Below, in pieces: positions 48,261-60,133 of a stretch of DNA of 64,000 bases; positions within the stretch are counted from its first letter, which is position 1; each line of letters starts with the position of its first letter. Below the pieces are notes generated by a model that did no database searches, was not told the DNA's origin, and saw only the letters and a list, made by a program, of their open reading frames with translations. The stretch is from assembly GCA_963513935.1 (NCBI GenBank), contig OY740770.1, forward strand, positions 86,401,267 to 86,465,266. The letters run 5' to 3'. The DNA is from Aphrophora alni. Lineage: Eukaryota > Arthropoda > Insecta > Hemiptera > Aphrophoridae. Position numbers and translations under genes: made by a program.

Positions 48261-48986
48261 ACAAAATGTTCTACCCTTTACTTCTTCGAAGAAAACAAAG
48301 TGTTTATATGGACTAATATCAAAAATAAAGTATAGGCGTTCACTTATTTTTTTGAAACCCATTGAAAATCAAAATCCTTCATCAAAGCTGGCTGTACTAA
48401 TTTATCATCATTTCGGGCACGACATCAGACACACGATACTTTTCTCTGTTTTATATTAAATAAACAGTAAAAAAAAACAGTAAATAATACACTTAATATT
48501 ATGAATCAAGTTTAACATGATTAAAATACAAAGTAATACTACGAAGTCATACAAATATTAATATATGCTCTTTATGAATAATATTCCCCCTTTTCTGTCA
48601 ACAATTCTGTTTGCTACTAGATTTTTAATAAAGAAACTGCAATTTTCATTAAATTAAAACCTTTTTATAAATTGTAACGTCGTCAACTCGTATATATTTG
48701 CGACGCCGTGTTTATAAAACGAATAAAAACTCTAAAATTAGTACTCACTGTAATGTTGAATTTAAATGCAATTATTATAAAACTGTTCTATTAGTTTTAA
48801 TTTAAAATCCTAGAGATAATTACTTGCATTGTCTTCATACTACCTCCCCTGTGTACGTGGGACTTGATGAACTACGAATACTGCTACATCCACTTATATT
48901 ATTTACGAATCCATATGGTCACTTACAATATTTAAGTTGTTAGTTTTATACAACCTGTTCAATGATGTCAACTATCCGCCACGAGA

Positions 48987-50080
48987 CTAAGGCAATTTCA
49001 CCTGTACTTTTATCCTCTTCACCGACTGATCCAGCCAGTTTTGTAAAGAGCAACATGCTTTAATTACGAGATCATCCATATCAACATTGAGATGAATCGG
49101 TTTCGTAAAAATCCGAAGTCTAGAAGACAGTATACCAAACGCATTTTGAACTACACATCTGGCTCTAAACAAACGGTAGTGAAAAACACTTTCCTGTTCA
49201 CTTAAAATTCTATGTGAATCTGGTTTTAATAAATTGGTATTTAAATGGGGGAAAAAACATCACCAACAAAACCACCCCCTTCTGGGCAATCTAACAATTT
49301 TTGTTCCAAAGCAGTGATCAAAGTGGAAGTTTGAAATATAATACTGTTAGTAGCTCTACTATCACTACCAAAATCAATATAAAAAACAGTAATCTTCTTC
49401 ATCCAAGACAAACAACACAATGCGGTATGTTTCTGTTTAGTTTTCATATGGCCGTCTTATTTGCACACGCTTTCCATCTAGAGCTCCACAATTTTTATCA
49501 ATTATTAATTTGTTTTTTGTAAGGGACTAATGTTCGTGTAAAATAAACACAAATCAAAACGAATATTGTTTTCAATAAACCCCCTTAACCCAATAAATTT
49601 AAATGTTTAAGTGGTAACAATTACGAATGGTTAGTATTTATGTCTTTCACGGGGAGGTTAGTTCTAAAGTTAACGTTTTAATTATATTTGGTTAAAATTA
49701 AATTATGCAAAAACACGTACCTTTACACAAGATTCCAGTACTTCAGAAATTGCTTTGAGCTCTTCATGCAGAAATATAGAAATGGTATTAAGTGGCACTC
49801 TGAACAAGTATTGAAGGGATTTTAAGCTCTTGAAGGAATATATCTTAGAGTTATTTCTAGCTTCATTCTGCATGAAATTGCCCTCCTAAATTTTGTATGT
49901 TGTTTTCTAATCAGTGGCGTTACGATTTGCAGTAACTCATCAAATTTTGGTAAACACAAACTCAGATGTTATGACATATAGGGTCCTCAATTGCAAGTTC
50001 TTTGTTGCAGTGTTGCTGAATCACCCAGTCTATATCTTATTTTATGTATCCATTCACGGACCCAGAAGCGTTTCTTTTTG
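48987..50080 (-). pseudogene. PIF/Harbinger transposase relic (HARBI1-like)
   Basis: Minus-strand pieces follow the family order. About 50,078-49,721: RFWVREW, KFDELLQIVTPLIRKQHTKF, RRAIS, RMKLEITLRYIPS, SLQYLFRVPLNTIS, ending in AAG followed by GTACGTG, a good 5' splice site. About 49,497-49,443: NCGALDGKRVQIRRPYEN. About 49,400-48,987: DFGSDSRATNSIIF, LITALEQKLLDCPE, VGDVFSP, NTNLLKPDSHRIL, VFHYRLFRARCVVQNAFGIL then SSRLRIFTKPI and LVIKACCSLQNWL. This is the DDE_Tnp_4 nuclease. The first Asp (LDG) is present. The second catalytic position (usually SD/ND before the glycines) reads TN, and the third, normally VENAFG, reads VQNAFG. With stops and frameshifts this is inactive. The 49,530-49,720 gap fits an intron. 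Small ORFs on the opposite strand here are shadows. Terminal repeats were not identified. Confidence 0.87.
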
Positions 50081-50569
50081 TTCCTTATAGTGTTTATTAC
50101 AGTATCCTAAAGGTAGGTAAGATGTTTGCAAAAGGGCACAAGGTGGATATTAAAGAGATAGACACATTTTTGTTAACACATAAAAATTAACATATGTATA
50201 TGTTAATCTTTATGTTGATCGTTATTTAAAAACTTTGAATAGTAATACAAATAAACAAAAAATGTAATATTTGTAAAAAAAAATTAATGTTAAATTTCAC
50301 GAAATTCGTTCGTTTTAATAAAAATGTACATAAGATAAAAAATTCCTAATTTGAAAAATGTGCCTAATCTAATTGTAAAAAATAATAATCTATCAACAAA
50401 ATAATATCTACAACTTTCTTGCAGGAAGTTATCATTTAGCCGAGAAATATAAATTTTCCTCGTTTTGAATATTTGTGTCACTACTTCTATTATTTAAAAT
50501 CTTTTTACAGTTTATCATTACATAAACTTATTTTTTTACACAACTTTATACTTTGTTGGTTTTTAGTGA

Positions 50570-51070
50570 GATGCAGTCTGTCATGATGTTGTAACTTAAG
50601 AATGTAGCTCAGCAGTAACTTGTGTACCTAGTTTTCTTGGAATGGGTTGTACCGTCAATTCAGGCTAGGGAAGCAAGTAGAAGGGAGGACACTCCCATTA
50701 CACCTGACACACTCATAGTCTGAGGCTAGTGTAAATCTGCACAAACCTCGCAACTACGCAAGACTTGAAGTAGAGGCCACTACGTAGCGGCTAGTCAAGT
50801 AGCATAGTGTGACAACCTTTAGTGAGGGTGGAATACTTGTACGCCCATATACAGATCGCACACTCACTAAGTGACATCTCTTTGGTGGGTGTGGGTGTTG
50901 GTTGTGTAGATGGATGAGTATACTCGTGTATGATGAGTATGTGTGGTGAGTATGGATTTATGTAGCCGTGTCTTTGAACGTAGGGTGGGAGTGTATGTAT
51001 TGGATGGATGAATATGGGTTCGAGATGGGTGTTTGGTTGTGTGGATATCTGTTTGTCTATGCGTGCTTTC
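50570..51070. other. Unexplained GC-richer island with GT-rich half
   Basis: Base composition is clearly richer in G and C than on both sides. The left part (to about 50,870) is complex sequence without stop-free frames. The right part (50,880-51,060) is a degenerate GTGGGTGTGG/GATGGATGA-type low-complexity tract. It lies upstream of the Harbinger relic in that gene's direction and could be its flank or a separate repeat. Confidence 0.5.
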
Positions 51071-52555
51071 CTTTTTCCAATTAAAAAGTAAGATAAAAAG
51101 TAAAATATCTGTATGTCAATATCTGTAAATCATTTTATAAATTCTGTCTGCATTTTTGTCACTCATTATAACACTACCATATTGCCCAACAAAATTAGAT
51201 GTTAATGGGGGGTACCGTTCCCAGTCGAAGGTATTAATAGTAATCCATATTATCCCTAACGGTTTCGTTAGTATATACTCATCAGAAGTTAAAAAACAAT
51301 AGTATATATTTACTTCTTCTGCTTTTTCTTTTTAAATATTTATGAAATTATTTGTTAAAATGATGGCCCCCAGTTATAGCTCTTCTACCCATACACTATA
51401 TAATAATATTTCATCAAATATTACCTGCTACAAACTAAATATTTATATAAACAGAGATCATTAGTTCCTTATTAAGAACGTGTGTAGAATTACAGTAAAT
51501 GTATATATCCACATTCACAAGGGTAAATCAAATATAACAAAAATAAAAATTAACTAGATCTGATTAAGAACAATGTATAAACAACTACATATCAAGAAAA
51601 TTCCTCCACATCTTGATTATTGTAGTTATTAATCTCCAACATTTTCGCCTTCTTATTAAATAATTTTTTGGAATTCTTTCAAATTGTTAAAGATTGAAAA
51701 CAATTTGATAAAGCTAATTGTTAATTAGTTATGATATTGTTTGTGCTACTAATAAAAATGTTACATTGTTTTAGTTTATTAAAACAACTAAATTTTCTTT
51801 TTTACTATAAATAGATCTCTGCTATAATAAGAGAGCCTATAGTTTTTTAATTGCTGAGCGTTTCACCATGAAATCTATTAGGTCTATTAAATGCCAAATT
51901 TACATATTATAAACTATTTGTTCAATAAATGTACGAGTGCTATCAAATAATAATTTATGTACAGACAAAACCCAGATACATTTCTGATTGTTTTTGTTTA
52001 ATTTTTATGGGGAGAGGGTTTATTTTTTTCCCTTTAGTTGCTATGATGACAATTGTTATATATTTTATTTTATTTTATTATTATTATTATTTATTTTTTT
52101 TAACATTAGTTCATTACTTAATAAATGAATATTATATTTAAAATGTAATTAATGTACTTTATATTTTACTCTCAATGGATTCAAATACAATTTCTTGAAT
52201 AAAGTTGTGTTATAAATAACAAGGTAATTAAACATTTTAGAAACTAATAGTGTCATAGTAATATATTAATGGACTTTCGCAAACCCCATTTCAGCACTTC
52301 TAAAGAAAAATATCTAATCTAAATTTTAAATCATGAGAAAAAGTTTGTACCTGATTGAAATTCGAAACCATGTTTCCCGATAAGTGGAGTTGTGAAACTT
52401 ACCCTATTAACCCCTTTCCTTAATAAAGTAATTCATAACGTAGAACACATAACGACATTTTCAAACAAGACAAGGTTTTTCTCGTATTTTTATATCTTCA
52501 TAACACGAATATAGTGCACGTTTAAGTTAATATTATATACTAAAAAACTAAATAT
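51071..52555. other. AT-rich non-coding stretch
   Basis: No gene or TE protein recognised. At 51,240-51,285 the minus strand contains CTGATGAGTATATACTAACG followed by AAACC, noted under findings. Confidence 0.5.
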
Positions 52556-52557
52556 TT

Positions 52558-52613
52558 AATGTATATATCATATATATATATATATATATATATATGATAT
52601 ATATACACACTTT
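52558..52613. repeat. Palindromic (TA)n
   Basis: (AT)n bounded by GATATATA/TATATATC steps on both sides, so the whole forms one inverted repeat. Confidence 0.85.
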
Positions 52614-52705
52614 TTTAGTGTATGGAAAATATGGAAAATAGTTTAATAAAATGAACATAAATTGTATTTTTAACATTTTTAAAATCTCAGACTGAAATAG
52701 AATTA

Positions 52706-52778
52706 GTCAAAATAATGTGTGTAATTAATACACATATACGTTTAGTATATGTGTATTAATTACACACATTATTTTGAC
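52706..52778. repeat. Perfect 34-bp inverted repeat, 5-nt loop
   Basis: The left arm 52,706-52,739 starts GTCAAAATAATGTGTG. The right arm 52,745-52,778 is its exact reverse complement. The loop is GTTTA. It could be a tiny palindromic transposon or a hairpin-forming RNA; nothing else supports a function. Confidence 0.95.
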
Positions 52779-52914
52779 AGTATGATAATAACAATAAATG
52801 TATCAAAAGCATTATAATGTATATAATCTAACAATTTAGTTTAATGCGAAAACCGTAACTTCATATTTAATGTATGTAAATCGTGTAATATTTGTATATT
52901 ATATGCATGTGTTG

Positions 52915-53045
52915 TATGTGGGGAGAGAGCGTAATAATCCTGGTAGGATTACTGTGCAACACATCCAGACTCGTTAATACCACCGTAATCTCCCTGCATC
53001 ACTCCCCTCCCCCCACTCCATCTAGGATATAACAGCCTTTACGAG
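52915..53045 (+). repeat. Dispersed sequence, copy 1
   Basis: Contains TAGGATTACTGTGCAACACA, then a CTCGTTAATACCACCGTAAT block and a C-rich CTCCCCTCCC end. The same order occurs at 63,925-64,000. Confidence 0.65.
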
Positions 53046-53535
53046 AGTCCTCGTCACACTAAAACTGGTAGGATTCGACATTACGTCATGTATTACGCGG
53101 TCAATCATTCCTTACCTCTGTAAGCATTTAATTTAGCAGTGGTTTATATTTTTTATTAAAATATTGCTCATATTTATTTTGGTGTTGACCGTCTTTTGAG
53201 TTTACAAACTCTGCCAACCCAAAGCAAACGCATGCATTATCGAAATTTCAGCTATTAATGTAGACGAACATGTGAGAAATTATAATTGATCTCAAGTGCT
53301 AGAGTATTTTTATTTTATTTTTGACGATGCAGAGTTAAATTTATGAAATATAATACAGCCCTTACATGAACATGCCAATCCTGATTCTAACACACTCTCT
53401 CACCTCTTAAATATCTGTATAACTTATCTATCTGCATATTCTAAGAATTATCTTTCATTTATAATTTGGTGCAACAAGGAAAGCGTAAAATTATTTTGTA
53501 CGAAATGTGTTTGGTGGGCCTATTTCACCCGACGC

Positions 53536-53583
53536 CGACGGTCATTCATTTTAAAACTTCGACGGTCATTCATTTTAAAACTT
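53536..53583 (+). repeat. Two exact tandem 24-bp units
   Basis: CGACGGTCATTCATTTTAAA plus ACTT occurs twice in direct succession. Confidence 0.95.
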
Positions 53584-56025
53584 CAAACAAAAAATATTTG
53601 GACTAATTCATATACTTAAGAAAATTAATTCCGGTGGCCGTGGATAATTTTCACTTTTTGACAGATAATTACAAGAAACATTTGTAATATAGTGCCTAAA
53701 ATTTTTCATTTGATGAAATTTTAAATTTGTCTGTTTTTTCGAGGAGATGCCTAATGTTGTATATTTAGTTTGAAAATTGAATAATTTGTCAATACATTTT
53801 TTTTTTTGTTATTTCAAGATGGAGTGTGTGAGGGGGGGCAGTAAACAACTTATATAAAGTCACTGAAATCAAAAATATTTCTAATCTATATTGTTCTTAG
53901 AATTCTCGCTTTAGAATTATGTAATGAAGGTATGATTTTATTTCGCCGTCCTTTGACTAGTAGTGTACTCAATTTCTTTCATCACTCTGCATTTTAATGA
54001 TACAGTTTTATAAAGTTTCTTTACACATAAATAAGGCCAAAGCTAATAAAGGCTTAGGAAAGTTTTATATTTAAATTAGAACGATCTCAACACATATCGA
54101 GACTCTTGAAGTCAGTCTTTATACATTTTGTTGAGGGTCTAAAATACTCATTTTTATAAAGTGTAGATTATAATAACTTACAATGCCGATATATAGGATC
54201 AGAGCCTTTGACATACTTATTATTAGAAAATGACTTATATTGTATAATTTTAACAAAAGTGATCGCGCTCATAGAAACTCTACACTCAGAATGTGTCAAT
54301 CAAACCAGTAAAAATGAGCAAAGGAAATTGGGAATCATTTCCTTATACTCAAATATAAGTATAAACACGGGACATTTGTTGATCCATTTAGATTCTAGTT
54401 CTGGTTCGGTTGACTACAGAAATATTTCTTACCGACAGAGGAAAGTAAACCGTCAAATTTCTTACATACTAAGAGGTTTATTTAGCGTAAAACTGTAAAT
54501 GACGAAACCATGCAGACAAATGAAAAAACCCAGATAAATATTTAAAATTATTGTTATTTTTACTGAAAAAGTATATATGTATTATTTATGTAGAATTTAA
54601 ATATAGTTATTAATTATCGTCTTATTTTATGTGGCTATAAACAATTTAGCAATATTGTGGCTTTTTTCTGTATTTTCTTAAATAAAAATAAATAAATAAT
54701 AATTTTGTTATTTTCGTAACAAAAACGAAAAAAGGTTGAAAAAATTTAATTTTTATTCTTTTAAGATCTTGACATTTTTTTTTATTTACACACTTGTACA
54801 ATACATATGTACGCAAATATACTGATATTTATAAACACTTCTTAAAACCCATAATTGTTATTAGCGAATAGGAAACTGCATCAATTACGATGACATTCAC
54901 TAATAAACTCATACGTTGAGAGGATTGTGTGATATATCAGTTAATATTAATCTTCGTAACCGCAATCTATAGCTCCTTTGATAAAAAAGTGTTTATAAAA
55001 TAGTATAAGACTCTAAAAGTACGAATGGAAAGATAAATTTTATACCCTATTTGGAGCAGGAAGTTAGAAGTGGAATTTTGCGTAACAGATGCATCGTGGA
55101 TTAGTGATCCCATCCCTGCCATATGTTGAGGTCGTATACAAACTCATACTGTTTGATATTCAATATGCTGTTTGAGATTTAAATAATATCACGCCAAACT
55201 GGGAGAAAGCTTAGTGGTATTCATATAGGCTACACAAGGCGCGTTCATTTCATAAGCGGTACATATACAAATTAATATTAGTTTCACAGAGATCACAATT
55301 GTTTTCCTTATTTATTTTCGAAATAAACTTATTCAGACTATTTGTTCACATTACACAGTCTAAATCTAAAGATATTGCACCGCCTGGAAAAATAAGGACA
55401 AATATATATTTTGTTATACGTTTTCTGTAATAAATTAATTTCATGAATCATTTTTTATGATCTCTTCCGTTTGTCTGTATGCCCCCCCCCCCAATAAATC
55501 TAAACTCAATATATCAATTCTAATAATAACGATGACATAATTGTATCGGAAAAGTTATACCGGGTATGTCAAAAGTAGTTAAAGCAGTAATTGATTAGCG
55601 TTTTTTTTTTAAACTAAAATAATATAAAGTACATAAATTTTACTTTAGAATTAAACGGGATTCAATACAAAACTTACAATTTACCCAAATTCTTAATTGT
55701 TATGGTGCAGCAACCTGAGTTTTTTATGGATTTGGTGTATGCAGAGGTAGTGGATCGTTAAGAGTCTTTGAGGAAATTTTGAGAATGGGGGGTGGAAATA
55801 ACTCGACAAGTATCCTTGACTACTCAAATAGCCTACTACAGCTCAGCCAGCCAGCTTAATGAGTGATTAAAACTATGTTATTAAATATAATACATAATAA
55901 ACTAAATCAAATATGATATCAAATATATTATGGGATTGACTCTATTTAAAACTAGTAGTCTAGGTAACAGTATTAAGCCAAAATGGACGTTAACTACTTA
56001 TCACATATTTAATTTTAAACGAAAC
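53584..56025. other. AT-rich non-coding stretch
   Basis: No gene recognised. The ORF 54,208-54,498 (96 codons) has no recognisable motif or splice context. A C11 run lies at 55,482-55,492. Confidence 0.5.
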
Positions 56026-56029
56026 TTTG

Positions 56030-56470
56030 AGACACACCGCCGAAAACCCTGGACCGTCTGACCCATCCCAAAGGGGGCTAATTAGCCATTATTTGGTGGG
56101 TGAACAATTTGGGAGGTACAAGAAAATCTGTTATTCTGTAGACTGAAGACATGCACTTCCCTAAACACATCCAGTCTCCATTGCGGCTGGTGCACAACTC
56201 GTTCTCTAATCTTGATATCTGATAAGGATTTTCATAACCGAGGGAGGGGATAAGCTGATTTGATGTAAAACATTTCCCCTGCAATTCATCGGTCAGGCAA
56301 CCTGCTAGTAGAGCTGTTGGGATAGAAGTATTTCCGGGGTAAAATGGGGGTGGTTAAAGGATTTCACCACGATGGTTATTAAGACAGGTGTTCCAGTAGC
56401 TGCCATTCTCTTCCTAGAGACGCTATAATCTTTCCTTTAGACGTACGTTCCTCTGTATTCAGTGTTATTT
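56030..56470. other. Unexplained GC-richer island
   Basis: Complex sequence of distinctly higher GC than its surroundings. On the minus strand one frame stays open for 68 codons (56,284-56,078) within a longer partly open reading, but no family motif is recognised. Strings such as CCCAACAGCTCTACTAGCAG and CTTATCAGATATCAAGATTA (minus strand) are neither low complexity nor U2 snRNA in context. It could be an unrecognised repeat, a non-coding exon or a fragment of a TE. Confidence 0.45.
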
Positions 56471-57049
56471 GCCCTTTTTTTCAGTTAAGACTCAGCAACA
56501 GCAATTTTATCTCTTTCGATTGAAGGTTATCCTTGTCTCTTGCCGTCTGATAAACTACGTTCACATTCATAATAACACTGAATTAATGTGATGCGTGTTT
56601 GTAATTGTAAAGTGATGATGGAATTTAAAATATATCGATTAAATAATTGTGAACTACTACAAGTTTACCACCTTCTTTTGTTTGAAATTGTAGTCAACAA
56701 TGAAAAAACTCGTACTTTGGTAACAAATAAATTAAAATGAAAATAACCGCTGCTGTTTTAAAAAACGCAATTATATCTGCGTACAATAATTTATTTTTTC
56801 GGGGTTTGAACGAAACCACAACCAATTCAAATTTTAACGTATTTTTGAAAGACCTGGTATAACCTATTCCAGATAAAAAATCGGAGGACTCATCACTTTA
56901 AAGGTATCTAGTTGAGCTATCTACAGAAAGTGAAATTTTTGCTTACAAAACACAGTGCTCCACAAAATGTATAAAATAATGTTTTTTTCTGTTAGTTTTT
57001 CAAATATTAAGGGATTTTTATTATTTAATATTCTGATTACATATAGAGG

Positions 57050-57500
57050 ATTAAATTTTTACATGAACTTTCAAAGAATATATTTTGACAGATGTATTGA
57101 ATACGGTGTCGTCCGGATTAAAACATTGAAATATGAGACCAAACATTTTTTTCCCCTGATGAACGGCAATGTAAATACACTCAACTGCCGATTCTGGAAT
57201 GACAAACATACAAATTGAATGCAAGAAGCTCACATACAGTGCCCACAGAAAGTTAATGTATGCACAGGAATCATTGATGGTAATATCATTGAGTCTTTTA
57301 TTATTGAAGGAAATTAAAATGGAATCACTTATTATCATTTTACCACAAGATCAAAATATCGCTAGATCAAATTTTAAAAAATGTGTGGTTTCAGCATCAA
57401 ATTACAACCAAGCAAGTTGTAGCAGCTCTTAACTATTCTGTACGTGAACTCTTAAATGTTTCATTTCCACAACATTGGACTAATATAATGGCAAGTTTGC
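57050..57500 (+). pseudogene. Mariner-type (IS630/Tc1 superfamily) transposase relic
   Basis: Across three frames the plus strand gives, in order, MNGNVNTLNCRFWNDKHTN (57,160-57,216), then VNVCTGIIDGNIIESFIIEG (about 57,250-57,310) and NGITYYHF (about 57,318-57,341), and later VRELLNVSFPQHWT (about 57,440-57,480). These correspond to the family blocks H.NG.VN.QN.R.W....P, KV.VW.GI....IIGPFF.EG, LNG..YL.FL and VRE.LN..FP.RWIGR. Frameshifts separate each block. The QQDGAPPH block is not readable. The apparent ORFs 56,955-57,218 and 57,199-57,432 are the open pieces of this relic. It is inactive. Confidence 0.72.
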
Positions 57501-57504
57501 TTAC

Positions 57505-60070
57505 CTAACCTTTCACATTTCTATTAATTTTTGGGGGGGTTATCTAAAACGCTTTTCATATTAAACTTGCAGATTTGACGATTTAAGAAACCGTATCATT
57601 CAAGAAGCAGCATTAATTTATCTCAACATACTACAAAGTCATTTAGTCTTTATAAACTACTACAGATTGGTCCATGTAAAACTACGAAGAGAAAACAGTT
57701 GGAGCATTTTCTGTAAATATAAAGATAAGCCAAAACGGAAAGTAATTTATTCTAACTTCTGGTAATCAATAATTCTATTTCTTTTATGCTACATTATCAA
57801 AACAATCCAGTTCACCCCTATGTCCCATTACAAATAAATATGAATATTTAGGAAAGAACTTTAAACGCGTTTAACTGTTTTTATTATTGGTAATAGACAC
57901 CAAAACTTAACATTTATTGACGTACTCGTATCTGCAGAATCAGAATATGAAATAAACGTAACTTAATAATTGAAAATTTTCAGAAAAAAAAAAATTATTT
58001 AATACGTTTTTTGTAAAACACCTTTTTCACACCCTTAGATAGATTAGGTAAAGTCCTTTTATGACAGGTCACTTGAATTTTTATGTCGAATAGGAGCTGA
58101 GACACACTGCCGTTCCGATACTTTCCTCCCACTCTCTATATTTAAAACTCTATTTTAAATTTGTAGGATATAAAACTTTTTTACTTAGTCAAAATTAAAT
58201 TAGAAATACCAAAAAAAATCTTATTTTCCCAAAATTGGCTCTACCAATTTTAGTTTTTCTTGCCTAATAACTGAACCAAATAAGAGCTTCGATTTAAAAT
58301 ATAACTTGGGACTCTTTCATCTATGAAAATACTAACCAAGCATAACTATTCATAGACTAATATCACTGGAAAATTGAAACTCAACATGGACGCTATATTA
58401 GATTTTAAACAATATTTACTTAATAAATTATTTTACTTACTCCGTCTTGTGGGTTACTTGTAACTTTATTTGTTACTCGTTTCAAAACGTATTTTTCATC
58501 TTCATATCTCGTTCGTATGAGGTCGTTAAAACATTACAAAACACTTAGAAACACAAACATCATAAAATGTTCACACAAAAACTACGAGACCGTGACGGGT
58601 ACAAACCACGGGATTCAAGGAACTACCGGGATGTTTAGTTTCTTGAAACTCACGGTACGACTAACATTCATAGTTACATGTAAGCTACAAGACATAGTAA
58701 GTACAATAATATAATAGCCTATATATTATATTAATTCTGTGACTTTGATACAAAATCTCTCAAAAATTTATTTAATTAAAGTATAAACTTGCTTCCCTTT
58801 TGTCATAAACTCGTCTTAATCATACATAATATAGCATGCTTATTATTTGTAATGGAGAATATTAAAATAGCTTATTTGCTAAAAATAAATATTTTCATTT
58901 TTTAGGTATTGTATAGTCTAAATCTGATTAATATTGTGATTAATTAAATAATCCATCTGTTGGCTCGTATTTAAATACAAAATATTATCAGCATTTTAAT
59001 TGACTCTTGTTTATAAAAGCTTTCAAAACTTCCGTCAAGTGATATTATGTTTTTACAGCTAATCTATTTCTCCGTCATCTGAAATATTTATCCATTCATT
59101 GTTGATGTTAGCGTAACTTTAAATGAAAGAACAACAGTATAACAGTTTAGCGTTTAACAAGGGGAAAAGGAACTGTGAACTTAATCATTTTATTTTATTT
59201 AGCCTTATTTTGTGTGCATATAATCTATTTGAATCATTTGTTAAAAGAAGAGATTAGTGTTATTTTTCAAAACTCCAATTTAATAAAAACATCATTTTTT
59301 TAAGAATATCCAAAAGTCAATTCTGGGCACATCCAATATTGTTAACAAATGTGTTGACTTAAACGCGTTATCAAACTTAGCTTATCACTCAGAAATACCT
59401 AAGGTGAAGAATTTAAATTGATCTATTAAATCAGCTAGAACAGGATCCTTCCACAATTATTAAATATTAGGTGCTACGAAAATATAAAAAGTAATGATTT
59501 TCAAGTCGTTGTTCAGAGTTATTCTTCGGCTATAGGATCCACATTTTGGTTCCTCAGCAATGTATTTAGGTTATATCATCAAAAATATTCATATTAAATA
59601 AATAACATTTTTTTATATTATTTTGTTTATTATTATTATATAAATATACTGTTAAATAACTTTTAATCTTAAAATTGGAAAGCTGAAAATTAATAAATTT
59701 ATGTGATGTTAAAAACTATTTTTCCGCATTATAATGTAAATTCACCTTCACCCCAAAATGGGATTTTTTGGGAGGCAAACTAAATATAAAACACCATCGA
59801 TTAACACATCTTTTTAAGGTCTTGTTAAATGGAACATAAACTTGGTAAACCAGAAGTCGCTATCTTACTTCAATCTAAAATAGCGTCTGGTGAAATGTTC
59901 ATAAAATACAATTTATTTCAGAAGAACCTACTCTCTGCAAAATAATGAGACAAATTTATTACAGCACAGCAAAAACTATACTGTTATTTTTTTTTTGTTC
60001 CCCAACCTTAAACATATAAGTATTTTGTATTTAGATTCGGAGCAATTATTTGTGTGCATCCTTCCTTATG
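57505..60070. other. AT-rich non-coding stretch
   Basis: No gene, RNA gene or TE protein recognised. The frame 58,517-58,714 carries no family motif. Confidence 0.5.

Positions 60071-60075
<5 letters not shown>

Positions 60076-60131
<56 letters not shown>
60076..60131 (+). repeat. (AT)n microsatellite
   Basis: About 28 uninterrupted AT units. The ORF 59,995-60,180 reads through it as alternating Tyr-Ile and is not a gene. Confidence 0.95.

Positions 60132-60133
<2 letters not shown>

Larger units (their letters stand above)
47215..48850 (+). repeat. End of the duplicated block, third (partial) copy
   Basis: Shares with 45,490-46,650 and 23,610-24,760 the CCGTTYAAATT start, a GCAAAGTGGATTCC/GTAAAGTGGATTCC segment, ACGGATATTATATAC, CTGTCAACAATTCTGTTTG (48,596), CCTTTTTATAAATT, ACTCGTATATA, GACGCCGTG and a CATACTACCTCC block at 48,838. 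It differs by the (AT)n-linked doubling at 47.27-47.51 kb and the minisatellite at 47.52-48.26 kb. Confidence 0.7.

Noticed and set aside
49301..49522. 73-codon plus-strand ORF
   Set aside because: Antisense shadow of the Harbinger transposase relic.
54208..54498. 96-codon ORF
   Set aside because: Open frame without recognisable motif, homologous block or exon signals.
56150..56240. U2 snRNA, from a minus-strand CTTATCAGATATCAAG-like string
   Set aside because: Only a few bases resemble U2; the branch-recognition region, Sm site and 5' end of U2 are absent.
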